Source: CAWAMR01 sp963783095 (GTDB lineage Bacteria; Planctomycetota; Planctomycetia; Gemmatales; Gemmataceae). Taken from it: a DNA stretch of 64,000 nt. The DNA lies in NCBI GenBank assembly GCA_963783095.1, contig CAWAMR010000002.1, positions 124,001 to 188,000 on the forward strand, read 5' to 3'. The notes below the pieces were generated by a model, which was not told the DNA's origin, searched no databases, and worked only from the letters and a program-made list of their open reading frames with translations. This document shows positions 43,601-52,469 of the stretch, piece after piece (the stretch's first letter is position 1; the number at the start of each line of letters is the position of its first letter). Both the position numbers and the translations under genes were made by a program.

Positions 43601-45024
43601 ATTCAGCTCGAGCGCATCAACGTCGTCACCAACGATCAGGGCGTACGGGTTGCACTGGCTCGAACGGGCGAAATTCTCATCCTCAACCCGAAGACGCGAG
43701 ATCAGATTCCGATCGAGCGATTCTCGGTTCCGAACGGCTCAGAAATGTTCGTCACGGAAGGCAAGGAAGTGAAGGCAGGCATGGTTCTCTGTCGATGGGA
43801 TCCGCACATGATTCCGATCATCAGCGAAGAGGGTGGCGCATTCGCTTCGAGGATATCGTCGAAAACGAAACGGTTCGCCGCGAAAAGGATTCGGGCGGTG
43901 CGGAACGCTTCATCATCATGGAGCACAAGGGCGAACTCCATCCTCAGCTCGTGATCGAAGATAATCGCGGCAACATCATGAAGGCCTACTTCATCCCCGA
44001 ACGCGCCTACATCGAGGTGAAGGACAAGCAACAGATCTCCGCCGGCACGATTATCGCCAAGACACCCAAGGAAGTCGGCGGTACGCACGACATCACGGGC
44101 GGTTTGCCGCGCGTGACGGAAATCTTTGAAGCCCGTCGGCCGCGCGACCCCGCAGTCATGGCGGAGCAGGCCGGCAAGATTCGCATCGGCGACAAGAAGC
44201 GCGGCAAACGGATAATCTGGATCCAGCCCGAAGATGAGAAGGGCCGGCCGACCGGCGAGGATGTCGAGCATCAGGTGCCGCACGGCAAGCAGCTTCGCGT
44301 CCAGACGGGTGAGTATGTGAAAGCCGGCGAGCCTCTCGTATTCGGCCCGCTGGTGCCGCACGACATTCTGCGAATCTCAGGCGTTGAGGCCTTGCAGGAC
44401 TACCTCGTCCGCGAGGTTCAAAGCGTCTATCGCTCGCAGCGTGTGGACATCGACGACAAGCACATCGAAGTCATCGTGGCCCAGATGTTGCGGAAGCGTA
44501 AAGTCCTGACGGCGGGCGATACGAACTTGCTGCCCGGCTTCGTGATGGATCGCTTCGGCTTTGAGGCCGTGAACAATCGGCTCCTCGAAGAGAGCGTGAA
44601 GATCAAGAACAAGGGTGATTCCACGTTCGAGGACGGCAAGATCGTGTCGCGCGAACAATTTGACGAAGAGCGCAACGCCATCGAGGAAGCCGAGGGCAAA
44701 CCACCAACGTTCACGACGCCACTACCCGCACGGGCCGAGGATGTGTTGCTGGGAATCACCAAGGCCGCCGTCCAATCCGAGAGCTTTATCTCTGCCGCAT
44801 CGTTCCAGGAAACGACGAAGGTGTTGACTGAGGCAGCACTGGCCAGCAAGGTGGACGGCCTGGTCGGCCTGAAGGAAAACGTGATTCTGGGCCACTTGGT
44901 CCCAGCGGGAACCGGCTTCCGAGTCTATCAGGACAGCGAAGTCCGAATCACGGCTCCGGAGGAAGAAGAGATGGTCGATACGCCTGTGGTGATGGCAGGT
45001 GTTGAAGAGGCCGCTACGGAGTGA
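40652..45024 (+). CDS. rpoC: RNA polymerase beta' subunit (one frameshift)
   Basis: About 1,457 codons. The N-terminal zinc site is CTCGKYRGMKYKGMICDRC. The catalytic loop [20 protein letters not shown] and NRAPTLHRMGIQAFEP are intact. The second zinc site CGTTMG...CQAPLGVCRLCYG is present. The frame is clean to about 43840, where one missing base changes frame; expected IRFEDIVENETVRREKDSGG follows in the next frame and continues to 45024. The protein ends in an acidic tail. No intein or large lineage insertion is seen apart from a Lys/Glu segment (about residues 185-230). Confidence 0.96.
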
Positions 45025-45052
45025 GACCAAGAAGAGCTTTTGTTTGCCAGAG

Positions 45053-45147
45053 ACTCCGTTCAAATACCCCACGTAGACCGGTCGCTCCGCGACCGGATCC
45101 CGGTTGCGGAGCAACCGGACTACCGTCTGTGGGTATTTGAACGGAGT
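45053..45147. repeat. Nested inverted repeat after rpoC
   Basis: Outer arms ACTCCGTTCAAATACCCCAC (45053 onward) and its complement ending at 45147 enclose two smaller hairpins (CGGTCGCTCCGCGACCG and CGGTTGCGGAGCAACCG). It would form a three-way junction. It probably ends or processes the rpoBC transcript. Confidence 0.85.
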
Positions 45148-45374
45148 TTCTTTCGTTTCGGGTGTTCGTTGGAAAATACTTGACGCCGGTGCAGTTCGAT
45201 CTCGGCTCAACGAACGCTTGCGTGACCCGGATTGAATGAATGAAGCTTATGTATTGACGTGAGCCGAAAGCACTGAGATAATTCACTCGCGGTTGCATCC
45301 CAGCCATTACATCAAGCATCCTCTGATCCTCCAAATTCGACATTACGTCCTGACGCCTTTGTAGGAGATGAATC
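45148..45374. other. Gene-free spacer
   Basis: No supported gene or RNA. It separates the rpoBC hairpin from a secreted hypothetical protein and may contain that gene's promoter. Confidence 0.4.
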
Positions 45375-46070
45375 ATGGATAAGTCATTCGTTGCCGGGGT
45401 ATTGTTCGTCGCCGCGCACGGACTTGCCGCACCCCCAAAGCTGGCTTCCGAAGAGCCCGTTCAACGGCCAAAACTGGTTGAAGATGGTGAGGGAGGTGAG
45501 AGGCTATCCGAACTCCTGAAACAGGCTTTTGGTCCCACCTGCGTCGAGCAAGAACCCATTTACGCCACCAAACTGAGTATCAGGGACAAAGGGATCGTCT
45601 GCGCCGCTATCGAAGCGCAAATCCTCTCCGACGGGCGACTTCTGGTCAAACAATTAAGCATTGCCGTATTCAGGAAAAATCGGGAGATCAATACACTGCA
45701 CTGCGATGTCGCCATTTTTAAGTTCGATCGGCCTTTGCGAAAATTCGAGGAAGTGGCGACTCGAAAGGTCTCCGCCGTCGAATTGCATGCCGATCCGGAT
45801 TATCCGACCGATGATCCCCGCAAAGGGAAGACCGAGTTCGCAAAGCGTCGCAATGGCCCGGGAAATTCCAAAGATGATCTGCTCTGGAAATCGCCAGAAA
45901 CCATTTACTTTCGTGAGGGTCCAAAACCACTTCTCGCTTCCGAGTTCGTGTACAGGATGGTTGTGGTGCCCGATTTCCTGCGGGTTTTACGGGTTTTGTT
46001 CGAGCCTATCAGGAAATTGGCCGCGTTTCTTGCCCCACTTAAGAAGAGCCGGCCATTACCTCGAAATTAG
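45375..46070 (+). CDS. Secreted hypothetical protein
   Basis: A 231-residue protein with a short N-terminal hydrophobic leader (SFVAGVLFVAAHGLAAPP), probably a signal peptide. The mature part is of mixed strands and helices (YATKLSIRDKGIVCAAIEAQ, NTLHCDVAIFKFDRPLRKFE) and ends in a basic, partly hydrophobic tail (FLRVLRVLFEPIRKLAAFLA). I do not recognise a family. The start follows TAGGAGAT. The tail end converges on the 46074 gene with only three bases between the stops. Confidence 0.65.
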   Translation: MDKSFVAGVLFVAAHGLAAPPKLASEEPVQRPKLVEDGEGGERLSELLKQAFGPTCVEQEPIYATKLSIRDKGIVCAAIEAQILSDGRLLVKQLSIAVFRKNREINTLHCDVAIFKFDRPLRKFEEVATRKVSAVELHADPDYPTDDPRKGKTEFAKRRNGPGNSKDDLLWKSPETIYFREGPKPLLASEFVYRMVVVPDFLRVLRVLFEPIRKLAAFLAPLKKSRPLPRN

Positions 46071-46073
46071 CGA

Positions 46074-46814
46074 TCAAGCTGTGGCCACTCCGAATTGGGC
46101 GGTGATTCGGTCAAGGATCAGTTCGCCATTTTCCCTGGCTCGGTAATACCCGGCGGGAAGATTCCTCTGCAGACAAGCCCCAGCAATTTGTTCTGGGCTG
46201 ATCCGCATGGTTTGGATCGTTGACTCAATCTCATCGGCTCTGGCAATAAGTTTCGATTTCCCGCTTTTTCGCCACATGTCCAGAACATACTGTCGCGCAG
46301 TAATGTCGGCTAAACCGGCTTGTCGAGGCCATGTGATTGGTTGAACCAACGGATTGCCGGCAGAACGGAACAAGGCGACGACGAATGTTGAGCAGGTAAG
46401 GCCAACGTCATGATTGAAAACGATTAGTCCAGTACGGCGGTCGAAGCCGAGATTCAGGTCAAACTCAAAACTGTACGGAAGCTTTCCGCTCTGGTTCGCG
46501 CGATATACGCGAGCGCAGAACCCTGCCAGGTACTCCAGTTCCTCTTCTTTGAGTGGAGGAATAGCAAAAGCATATTGTCCAGCTGCGCATTCTTCGTCTC
46601 GGAGACTTTCGTGATTGGCGAAATGGAGGAACCGAAGTCTGCCGACGGCGTTACGATAGACAATCCCGGCGTGAGCACTACAAGGCGAAGTGCGCTGAAG
46701 AGCGATTGCCAATAAGCTGACCCGTTTTTCGTCAAAAGTAAAGCGCGACCAATCTCCATTGAAACCGAACTGGCAAAGGAGCCAATCGTAGCAAATCGCC
46801 AGCATTCGATTCAC
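46074..46814 (-). CDS. Putative permuted NlpC/P60-like (papain-fold) protein
   Basis: About 246 residues. A histidine block comes first (CSAHAGIVYRNAVGRLRFLH, about residues 45-64) and a cysteine block later (VGLTCSTFVVALFRSAGNPL, about residues 140-160). The H-before-C order with a short hydrophobic helix after Cys fits permuted papain-like proteins of the NlpC/P60 superfamily; family membership is tentative. There is no signal peptide, so the target is probably cytoplasmic. It is the last gene of a five-gene operon. The start is GTG 46814 or ATG 46805. Confidence 0.55.
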   Translation of the reverse strand: MNRMLAICYDWLLCQFGFNGDWSRFTFDEKRVSLLAIALQRTSPCSAHAGIVYRNAVGRLRFLHFANHESLRDEECAAGQYAFAIPPLKEEELEYLAGFCARVYRANQSGKLPYSFEFDLNLGFDRRTGLIVFNHDVGLTCSTFVVALFRSAGNPLVQPITWPRQAGLADITARQYVLDMWRKSGKSKLIARADEIESTIQTMRISPEQIAGACLQRNLPAGYYRARENGELILDRITAQFGVATA

Positions 46815-46826
46815 GGAGTACAGCCC

Positions 46827-47288
46827 TCATTGGTATTTAGCGAGTAACTCTCCGGCGTATTTCTTTCCTTTCTGCCGGGTGATTTCCTCAAAAGCCCGTT
46901 GAAAGAAGATCGCTCGCCCCTTCAAGTTCTTCGCGCGAATCGTGATGCCGAGGATCGACACAATTACCGAAGAAGCCAACTTTCCGACTTGAAGTTGCCG
47001 GAGAGCGCGGTCGCAATCGCTGAACTGCCCGGCAACCAATCGCTCATCGAAGTAATCGAGCGCCTCGTCGATGGCTTCGAACTTTCGATTCACTTTGCAA
47101 AGAGCATACAGATTGATGAGAAAGAGCGATCCTTCGTTTTCGTAAGGCAGGAGAGTCGTGTTGACTAGTGGAAAGCCAATCGGTTTTTCGGAAGATGCGG
47201 CGCGATTGTCCTGCACGCTTTTCGTCAATCGCGCGACACTCTTATCGAAGGTTACAGGCTTCACTTCAGTCAAAATGTTGCCAGCCAT
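46827..47288 (-). CDS. Hypothetical protein, fourth gene of the GNAT-TA operon
   Basis: A 153-residue protein with no recognised family. It has a hydrophilic N-terminus, a mixed segment (NEGSLFLINLYALCKVNRKF) and a C-terminal helical part (IFFQRAFEEITRQKGKKYAG). The ATG at 47288 overlaps the stop of the preceding gene by one base (TGATG), showing translational coupling. Confidence 0.65.
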   Translation of the reverse strand: MAGNILTEVKPVTFDKSVARLTKSVQDNRAASSEKPIGFPLVNTTLLPYENEGSLFLINLYALCKVNRKFEAIDEALDYFDERLVAGQFSDCDRALRQLQVGKLASSVIVSILGITIRAKNLKGRAIFFQRAFEEITRQKGKKYAGELLAKYQ

Positions 47289-48244
47289 CAGGGAATATCT
47301 CCGCGTTCAGCAATTTCGACGCCGAGCGACACCAACTCTTCGAAGAGTCGCGGTAATGACTCGTGAGGCAAGTTTTCGGATCGTTCCGGGGCAGTATTCA
47401 TATCCAATTCAACTGCACTGTAACAGTTGTCCTGCCACTTAAATGGAGCTCTCGGAGGAGATTCCACTGAGAAAGCCACGTTTAATTTAGACCAGGTGGA
47501 CACGCGGTTGAGAGGCAAGCCGGGCACAACGTTCGAAACCCTGCGTCTATTGATTTGCAACACAAAATCATTGGGGTTGGGCTCCAAGTTTACGGCGGGC
47601 AAGTGGTTTGCCAGGACTCGGTAGGCGTCTTGCGAGGTGGGCGCGGCTTGGAGTAGTTTTCCGCCAAAGGCAATCCGGATTAGCGGCGGACAGGACTTCG
47701 CCAACCAAGGGTTCAGCAAGTCAAAGAACCAATCCACTTTTTCTTGCATCGCTCCAATCGTGGGTAAGTTGCCGGACGAATCGTCGAACTCGACAAGCGG
47801 CTGCATCAACCATTCGATCTTGCTAAGGTCTACCCGCAACGTTAGCATTACTCCCTCGAAACTGCCGCGCTCCTCTCGCATGTGCTTCTTTCTTGTCGAG
47901 ACAAAATCTTCCGATTGCCCGAATGCCAAGTCTTGCCACCAATGTTGATCCATGAAAATCGGTGGGTCGGTGGGAAAGGCAACGAGGCGCGCGAACTCAA
48001 GTTCCCAAGCGGAAGTGACCGGCAATTGACTTCTTCTGGAAACGTGCATACTTTCACCCAAATTGGCGCAGCAATGGTATGACGTGAAACTCTGTTGCCA
48101 GAGAACTCTATCCCCGCCAATGGAATGATAACGGGAGTAGTAAGCGGAGCCTATGCCGCTTTTCGATAAATCTTGCGGACGAACATTTAAGAGGTTTATC
48201 CTGAATGCCTGCGAGAGGCAAGTCAAGCGGAAATGGCTCATCAT
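47288..48244 (-). CDS. TIGR04255-like hypothetical protein coupled to GNAT toxin
   Basis: About 318 residues. Features: FEGVMLTLRVDLSKIEWLMQ, a central YRVLANHLPAVNLEPNPNDF, then VLQINRRRVSNVVPGLPLNR. Near the end is VELDMNTAPERSENLPHESL followed by FEELVSLGVEIAE. This layout recalls the sporadically distributed TIGR04255 family, which often lies beside regulators or toxin-antitoxin genes; the match is from memory and tentative. The ATG at 48244 overlaps the GNAT stop (ATGA), so it is co-translated. A longer frame to 48343 is inside the GNAT gene and is rejected. Confidence 0.6.
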   Translation of the reverse strand: MMSHFRLTCLSQAFRINLLNVRPQDLSKSGIGSAYYSRYHSIGGDRVLWQQSFTSYHCCANLGESMHVSRRSQLPVTSAWELEFARLVAFPTDPPIFMDQHWWQDLAFGQSEDFVSTRKKHMREERGSFEGVMLTLRVDLSKIEWLMQPLVEFDDSSGNLPTIGAMQEKVDWFFDLLNPWLAKSCPPLIRIAFGGKLLQAAPTSQDAYRVLANHLPAVNLEPNPNDFVLQINRRRVSNVVPGLPLNRVSTWSKLNVAFSVESPPRAPFKWQDNCYSAVELDMNTAPERSENLPHESLPRLFEELVSLGVEIAERGDIP

Positions 48245-48765
48245 TTCCCAGCGGCTTCGAGCGCAACTTGTACGGTCGCAAGAGGCAACAGCAACGACAG
48301 CGGCGCGTCGGCCAGCGGCACAGCTCCATAGGACGAGTACCATTTCGCGGCCCGCTCATCTTTGGCATCGATCAAGAGCGCCACCCCACCGACTTCCGTT
48401 GCCGCGACTAAACATCGCCGTCCTGCTGCCAGGATCAGTTGACCGCCCAGCCCTTGTCCCTGGACTGTTCGACTCACAGCCAATCTCCCCAGTCGAAAGA
48501 CAGGTATGTCATGTCGGGCGAGGCCCTTACGAACGATTTTCGGCGCGCGACTGTATTCGAGTGAAGCCGGGCAGAGGCTGTAGAAGCCCAAAACTGTCTT
48601 ACCATCCGCTTTGGAAATAGCCAGGAAGGTTTTGGCAACTCCCTTGTCGTGGCTCTGGCGAGCATATCGGTGAAGGAACTCATTCAATGCCGGCTCGCCG
48701 CAGTCGAACGAGGCACGGTCGTGTTTCTTGGCGATCGGTTCTTCACGCCAATCGGGTAGGCTCAT
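48241..48765 (-). CDS. GNAT-family acetyltransferase toxin (TacT-like)
   Basis: A 174-residue protein. It starts with the TacT-type region FDCGEPALNEFLHRYARQSH, followed by FLAISKADGKTVLGFYSLCP and the acetyl-CoA loop LAVSRTVQGQGLGGQLILAA. The C-terminal AAKWYSSYGAVPLADAPLSL carries the Tyr used for catalysis in this family. Such toxins acetylate aminoacyl-tRNA and stop translation. It is preceded by, and overlaps (ATGA), its RHH antitoxin gene. Confidence 0.9.
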   Translation of the reverse strand: MSLPDWREEPIAKKHDRASFDCGEPALNEFLHRYARQSHDKGVAKTFLAISKADGKTVLGFYSLCPASLEYSRAPKIVRKGLARHDIPVFRLGRLAVSRTVQGQGLGGQLILAAGRRCLVAATEVGGVALLIDAKDERAAKWYSSYGAVPLADAPLSLLLPLATVQVALEAAGK

Positions 48766-49040
48766 AACCGCTCCGGCAAAGCGCGGGCGGCCTTCCGCAA
48801 TTTGGCGTTCGGTTTGGGAGGGTTCTCGAGCAATTCCATAACGAGTTGACTGTCGCGTTGAGTAAGCTTAACGCGTTCGTGTTCTTCGATAACGGATTGT
48901 GCTTCTCGCAGGACCGTTCGAAGGATGAAGGTGGTCATATCCGTTTGCTCAAGAGCGACGGCGCGCATGATAACAGCCTTGTCGGCGGCTCGCACGCGCA
49001 GGGCTAATCGGTTATTGTCCTTCACAGATGCTCGGGGCAT
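48762..49040 (-). CDS. DUF1778 ribbon-helix-helix antitoxin
   Basis: A 92-residue protein. The RHH part is NNRLALRVRAADKAVIMRAV followed by ALEQTDMTTFILRTVLREAQ, typical of DUF1778 (TacA). The C-terminal tail (ELLENPPKPNAKLRKAARAL) is the toxin-binding segment. It binds operator DNA and neutralises the GNAT toxin. The start follows GGAGAACG. The intergenic region to 49213 should hold the operator. Confidence 0.92.
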   Translation of the reverse strand: MPRASVKDNNRLALRVRAADKAVIMRAVALEQTDMTTFILRTVLREAQSVIEEHERVKLTQRDSQLVMELLENPPKPNAKLRKAARALPERL

Positions 49041-49213
49041 GCCGTTCTCCTTATGTACATATTGAAAGCGTACATAGAAACGGTTTCGTGGTCAAGGCTC
49101 AGAGATGCGCTCGGCTTACGGTTACATGGACACGCCAACCTTCCGTGCCGTTTATACCGGTTCTTGTACAAAGATTCGGTGCCATCGCTCACTCGATTTA
49201 AGCAGCGGAACTC

Positions 49214-49627
49214 ATGACCGTATCATACCGCCAAGAACCGGATCTTTCGGGCCAGGAATTCATCGACATTCTGATTCGTTCCACGTTATCCGAACGCCGG
49301 CCGATCCGTGAGCCCGACCGAATATCGGCAATGTTGAAGCACGCCGATTTGATAATCACTGCACGACTAAACGGCTTATTGATCGGCATCTCACGAGCGA
49401 TCACCGACTTTAGCTATTGCACCTATCTGTCCGATCTGGCTGTTGATGTGCAATACCAAGGGAAGGGCATTGGCCGGGAACTGATTCGCCAAACGCACCT
49501 GGCCGCAGGATTGGACACGGCGTTGATTCTGCTGTCAGCGCCGAAGGCTCAGACCTACTACCCGCACATAGGAATGAAACAGCACGATTCTTGCTGGATC
49601 ATTCCTCGGCAGAACCCACTCGTGTAG
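49214..49627 (+). CDS. GNAT-family N-acetyltransferase
   Basis: A 137-residue protein. It contains DLIITARLNGLLIGISRAIT and LSDLAVDVQYQGKGIGRELI, the acetyl-CoA-binding Q-x-x-G-x-G/A motif, followed by LILLSAPKAQTYYPHIGMKQ. It is a single-domain acetyltransferase with unknown substrate, distinct from the TacT-like toxin. It is divergently oriented from the TA operon. Its stop codon lies inside the left arm of a repeat. Confidence 0.85.
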   Translation: MTVSYRQEPDLSGQEFIDILIRSTLSERRPIREPDRISAMLKHADLIITARLNGLLIGISRAITDFSYCTYLSDLAVDVQYQGKGIGRELIRQTHLAAGLDTALILLSAPKAQTYYPHIGMKQHDSCWIIPRQNPLV

Positions 49628-49746
49628 GGCGGGTCGAGGCTTTGCGAGGCCCGCCGGAACCGCACAGTCATTCCGGCGGGCCTCGCAAAGCCTCGACCCG
49701 CCCTACACGAATTCCGGCGGGCCTCGCAAAGCCTCGACCCGCCCTA
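49623..49746. repeat. Inverted repeat with one left arm and two tandem right arms
   Basis: The left arm at 49623-49658 (TGTAGGGCGGGTCGAGGCTT and on) pairs with either right arm at 49672-49708 or 49712-49746 (CCTCGACCCGCCCTAC ends). The two right arms are near-identical direct repeats. The same architecture occurs at 22351-22472. Confidence 0.85.
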
Positions 49747-49799
49747 CTGCAAATGCACGTTTCCCTTCTATACAAAGCATGTCATCAAGAGGGCAAACC

Positions 49800-50591
49800 A
49801 TGAATGCCAAGAGCGATCCCAAAACCATCTTGTTCCTCTGCACCGGTAATTACTATCGCAGCCGATTCGCCGAGGTAATGTTCAACTCGGTCGCAGCGAA
49901 GATGAGCTTACCCTGGAAAGCGACCTTGCGCGGTTTGGCTCTGGAGCGGGGAATCTACAATATTGGACCGATGGCCCGCGCTGCCCTTGAGATGTTGGAA
50001 TTGCGAGGAATTCGCGGCAGCGCTGCGCTAACGAGATACCCTGTTCAAGCAGCATCGGCAGATTTTGACAGCGCTGATTGGATCGTCGCGTTGCAAGAGA
50101 CCGAGCATCTTCCTTTGCTTCAAGAGCGATTTCCAACCTGGATCGAGCAAGTTGAATTCTGGCATGTCGAGGATGCTCTTGGTGTGTTGCCCTTGATCGA
50201 AAGAGAGGTCATGGATTTGTCGGCCCGTCTCATCCTGGGTGGCAAACCCCGACCACCGGGACCGCTCAAAATCGTTGACGATGTATGTGTAAAGTGCGGT
50301 CAACCTCTCACGAGATGCAAATGTCAGGGGAAGAAGGAACCGGCGAAAAAGCCTGCGGTTGTTCGCGTGGGCAGAGAAACCAAAGGTCGGCGCGGCAAGG
50401 GCGTAACGATCATTTTCGATCTTCCTCTGGATGAAGACGGGCTGAAGGAACTTGCGGCAAAACTCAAATCAAAGTGTGGGACGGGTGGAACGGTCAAGGA
50501 CGGATGTATCGAGATCCAGGGCGACCAGCGAGATCGACTTGCTGCGGAACTGGAAAGCATGGGCTACAAGGTGAAACGAACCGGGGGGTAG
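49800..50591 (+). CDS. Low-molecular-weight phosphatase-like domain fused to SUI1/YciH translation domain
   Basis: A 263-residue protein in one clean frame. Residues about 8-145: TILFLCTGNYYRSRFAEVMF carries the LMW protein tyrosine phosphatase C-x5-R-S loop, and VEDALGV could supply the general acid. A short Cys cluster (CVKCGQPLTRCKC) follows, a likely zinc ribbon. Residues about 185-262: VTIIFDLPLDEDGLKELAAK, SKCGTGGTVKDGCIEIQGDQ and RDRLAAELESMGYKVK, which is the SUI1/YciH (eIF1-like) fold. SUI1 proteins act in start-codon selection in eukaryotes; bacterial YciH has a modest initiation role. The start follows AAGAGGGC. The fusion seems unusual. Confidence 0.82.
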   Translation: MNAKSDPKTILFLCTGNYYRSRFAEVMFNSVAAKMSLPWKATLRGLALERGIYNIGPMARAALEMLELRGIRGSAALTRYPVQAASADFDSADWIVALQETEHLPLLQERFPTWIEQVEFWHVEDALGVLPLIEREVMDLSARLILGGKPRPPGPLKIVDDVCVKCGQPLTRCKCQGKKEPAKKPAVVRVGRETKGRRGKGVTIIFDLPLDEDGLKELAAKLKSKCGTGGTVKDGCIEIQGDQRDRLAAELESMGYKVKRTGG

Positions 50592-50596
50592 TGCAT

Positions 50597-52419
50597 TTAC
50601 GCCGGCGGTTCTTTCGAGAGAAGCTGATTCACCTGGGTGCTCAGTTTGCGCAGTGCTTCGGGAACTCGCCGCAGAGTGATTTGCAGCCTTTCGTAGGCGG
50701 AGCCGCCCGTGGCCGGCCACTGGATCAACCACTCGGCCAGCGGTGCGGAAATGTACTGGATCACCATCGACTCTCGGCGCGCGCGGGTCGATACGCGCTT
50801 CTGTTCGACGAACTGCCAGACGATCAACTCCACGATCTGGTGGGCGATCGATGCGAAAAAGGGCACGTAAATCAGCGTTGCGTAGCCCAGACCTCCCGCC
50901 CAGAACCCCAGCCCGATGGCGATGACATCCAGGAGCAGTTTGGCCACGCGCAGGAAGGCCAGCAAACCGACATTCTGCTCCAAACCGCTCGTGATCGCCC
51001 GGCAGGTCGCGTCGATCTCATCGGCGGAGCCTACTTGAAATCGACGAAAATCATTTTCAAAGCGTTCGGTTGAGTTTTCGCCCAGTCCGGAATTGAAGCC
51101 GTTGACGACGTGACGCCATAACGCATGAACGTCCGCGCGGCGTAACGACTCAGCGCGCAATTGATCCAGCCACGCCTGTAGGCCGCCCTTGAGCACCTCG
51201 TATTCCGGCAGGTTGAGCGATTCGGGCGGCGTCATCGCCTTGCTCATGAAATTCCGAAGCAGGCGATAGGGCAGCCGAACGCCCCACAGAATGCCGCTCA
51301 AAACCCGACCTGCGCCGGGGAGCTCGAGGAGATTCAACAACTGTTCGCGCGTGTCGTCGAAGCGGCGAAAGCGTTCGCCGTTGAGGAATTCGCGTCGATA
51401 ACGCGCATCAAATTCCATCTGTGCGGTTTGAACCAGGTTGCGCCAGCTATCGAGCGCAGCCAGGTCTTGCCGAGCCACTTCCAGCAATCCCTCGCCGGCG
51501 GTGTTGAGATAACGCAGGGCATTGGCAACGCTGCGACGGCGAGCTGTTCCGGGCGGGTCGATCATCACCGTCAATTGATTCAGCAGAGGAATGCGATACT
51601 TTCCTGCGTTCGCAACGGGATCGCGCAGTTGCTCCGCAGTGAGGAAGGGGATCGCCAGCACGGGAACCGATGGTTTGCCCGAAGGAAGTTTCGGCAGCCG
51701 GCCCAGAACCTTGCGCTGAAAGTGCTGGACGATTTCCTGGGCCTGGGCCTCGCGCATCTTGGTCAAACAGACGATCACCGGCTTGTTGGCGCGGACCAAC
51801 ATGTGCAAAAACTCGGTCGGAACTTCATCGTTATAGCGTTCATCGGAGGCGACATAGACGATGACATCGGCCAGGGCGGAAATCTCCATGAGCCGGGAAA
51901 CGTACCCGGTCGCTGCCCAGGTCGTCATATCGGGACAGTCCCAGATGACGACCTCGCCGAGCGCGCTCCGAAGCCGTTGCCGCTCTCGGGCGGCAAGGAG
52001 ACTCGTTTCACCTGATAGACATCCTCATCCAGATTGGCGGGTGCGGGTTGGCTGAGTCGCTGTAAGGGGCCGAGAAAGCCCAGGTGCGCCGGCCAGGGAA
52101 ACGAACTGCCGCCGGCAATGTAGGCTGTGGGGTGACGGGTGTAGCCCGCTTGCGGGTTGGCCTCGGCGACGACGCTGCCGCAGAGAAAATTGACGATGGT
52201 GCTTTTCCCGGCCCCCGCTCCACCGACGACCGCGATATGAAGGGGGGTCGGTGCCTGTCCATTGAGATAGGGTCCGAGAATATCGCGGACCAAACCGGTA
52301 GCAAGCCGGAGTTGCCCGGCGTGTTGGGCCAGGTCGGCTTGCCGGCGGCAATGATCTTCGAGCCAACTCAGATCCTCGGCGAGTTGGGTCACGAGTTGTC
52401 GATGATCCGCTGCTTCCAT
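50597..52419 (-). CDS. Dynamin-like membrane GTPase (one frameshift)
   Basis: About 607 residues. The P-loop is VVGGAGAGKSTIVNFLCGSV (about residues 57-76). A shift near 51960 joins PESGNGFGA to LGEVVIWDCPDMTTW (the D-x-x-G region), then VIVYVASDERYND and VIVCLTKMREAQ (T/NKxD-like). Long helical stretches follow, then two membrane helices (LLLDVIAIGLGFWAGGLGYA, ATLIYVPFFASIAHQ). It resembles bacterial dynamin/YfjP-type GTPases associated with membranes. Role is unknown, possibly membrane remodelling. The start is ATG 52419. Confidence 0.8.
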
Positions 52420-52469
52420 CAAGGAACCTTTCAAGTTCGGCCGGTTTCCCAGGGCGCATTTCCGAAGTT

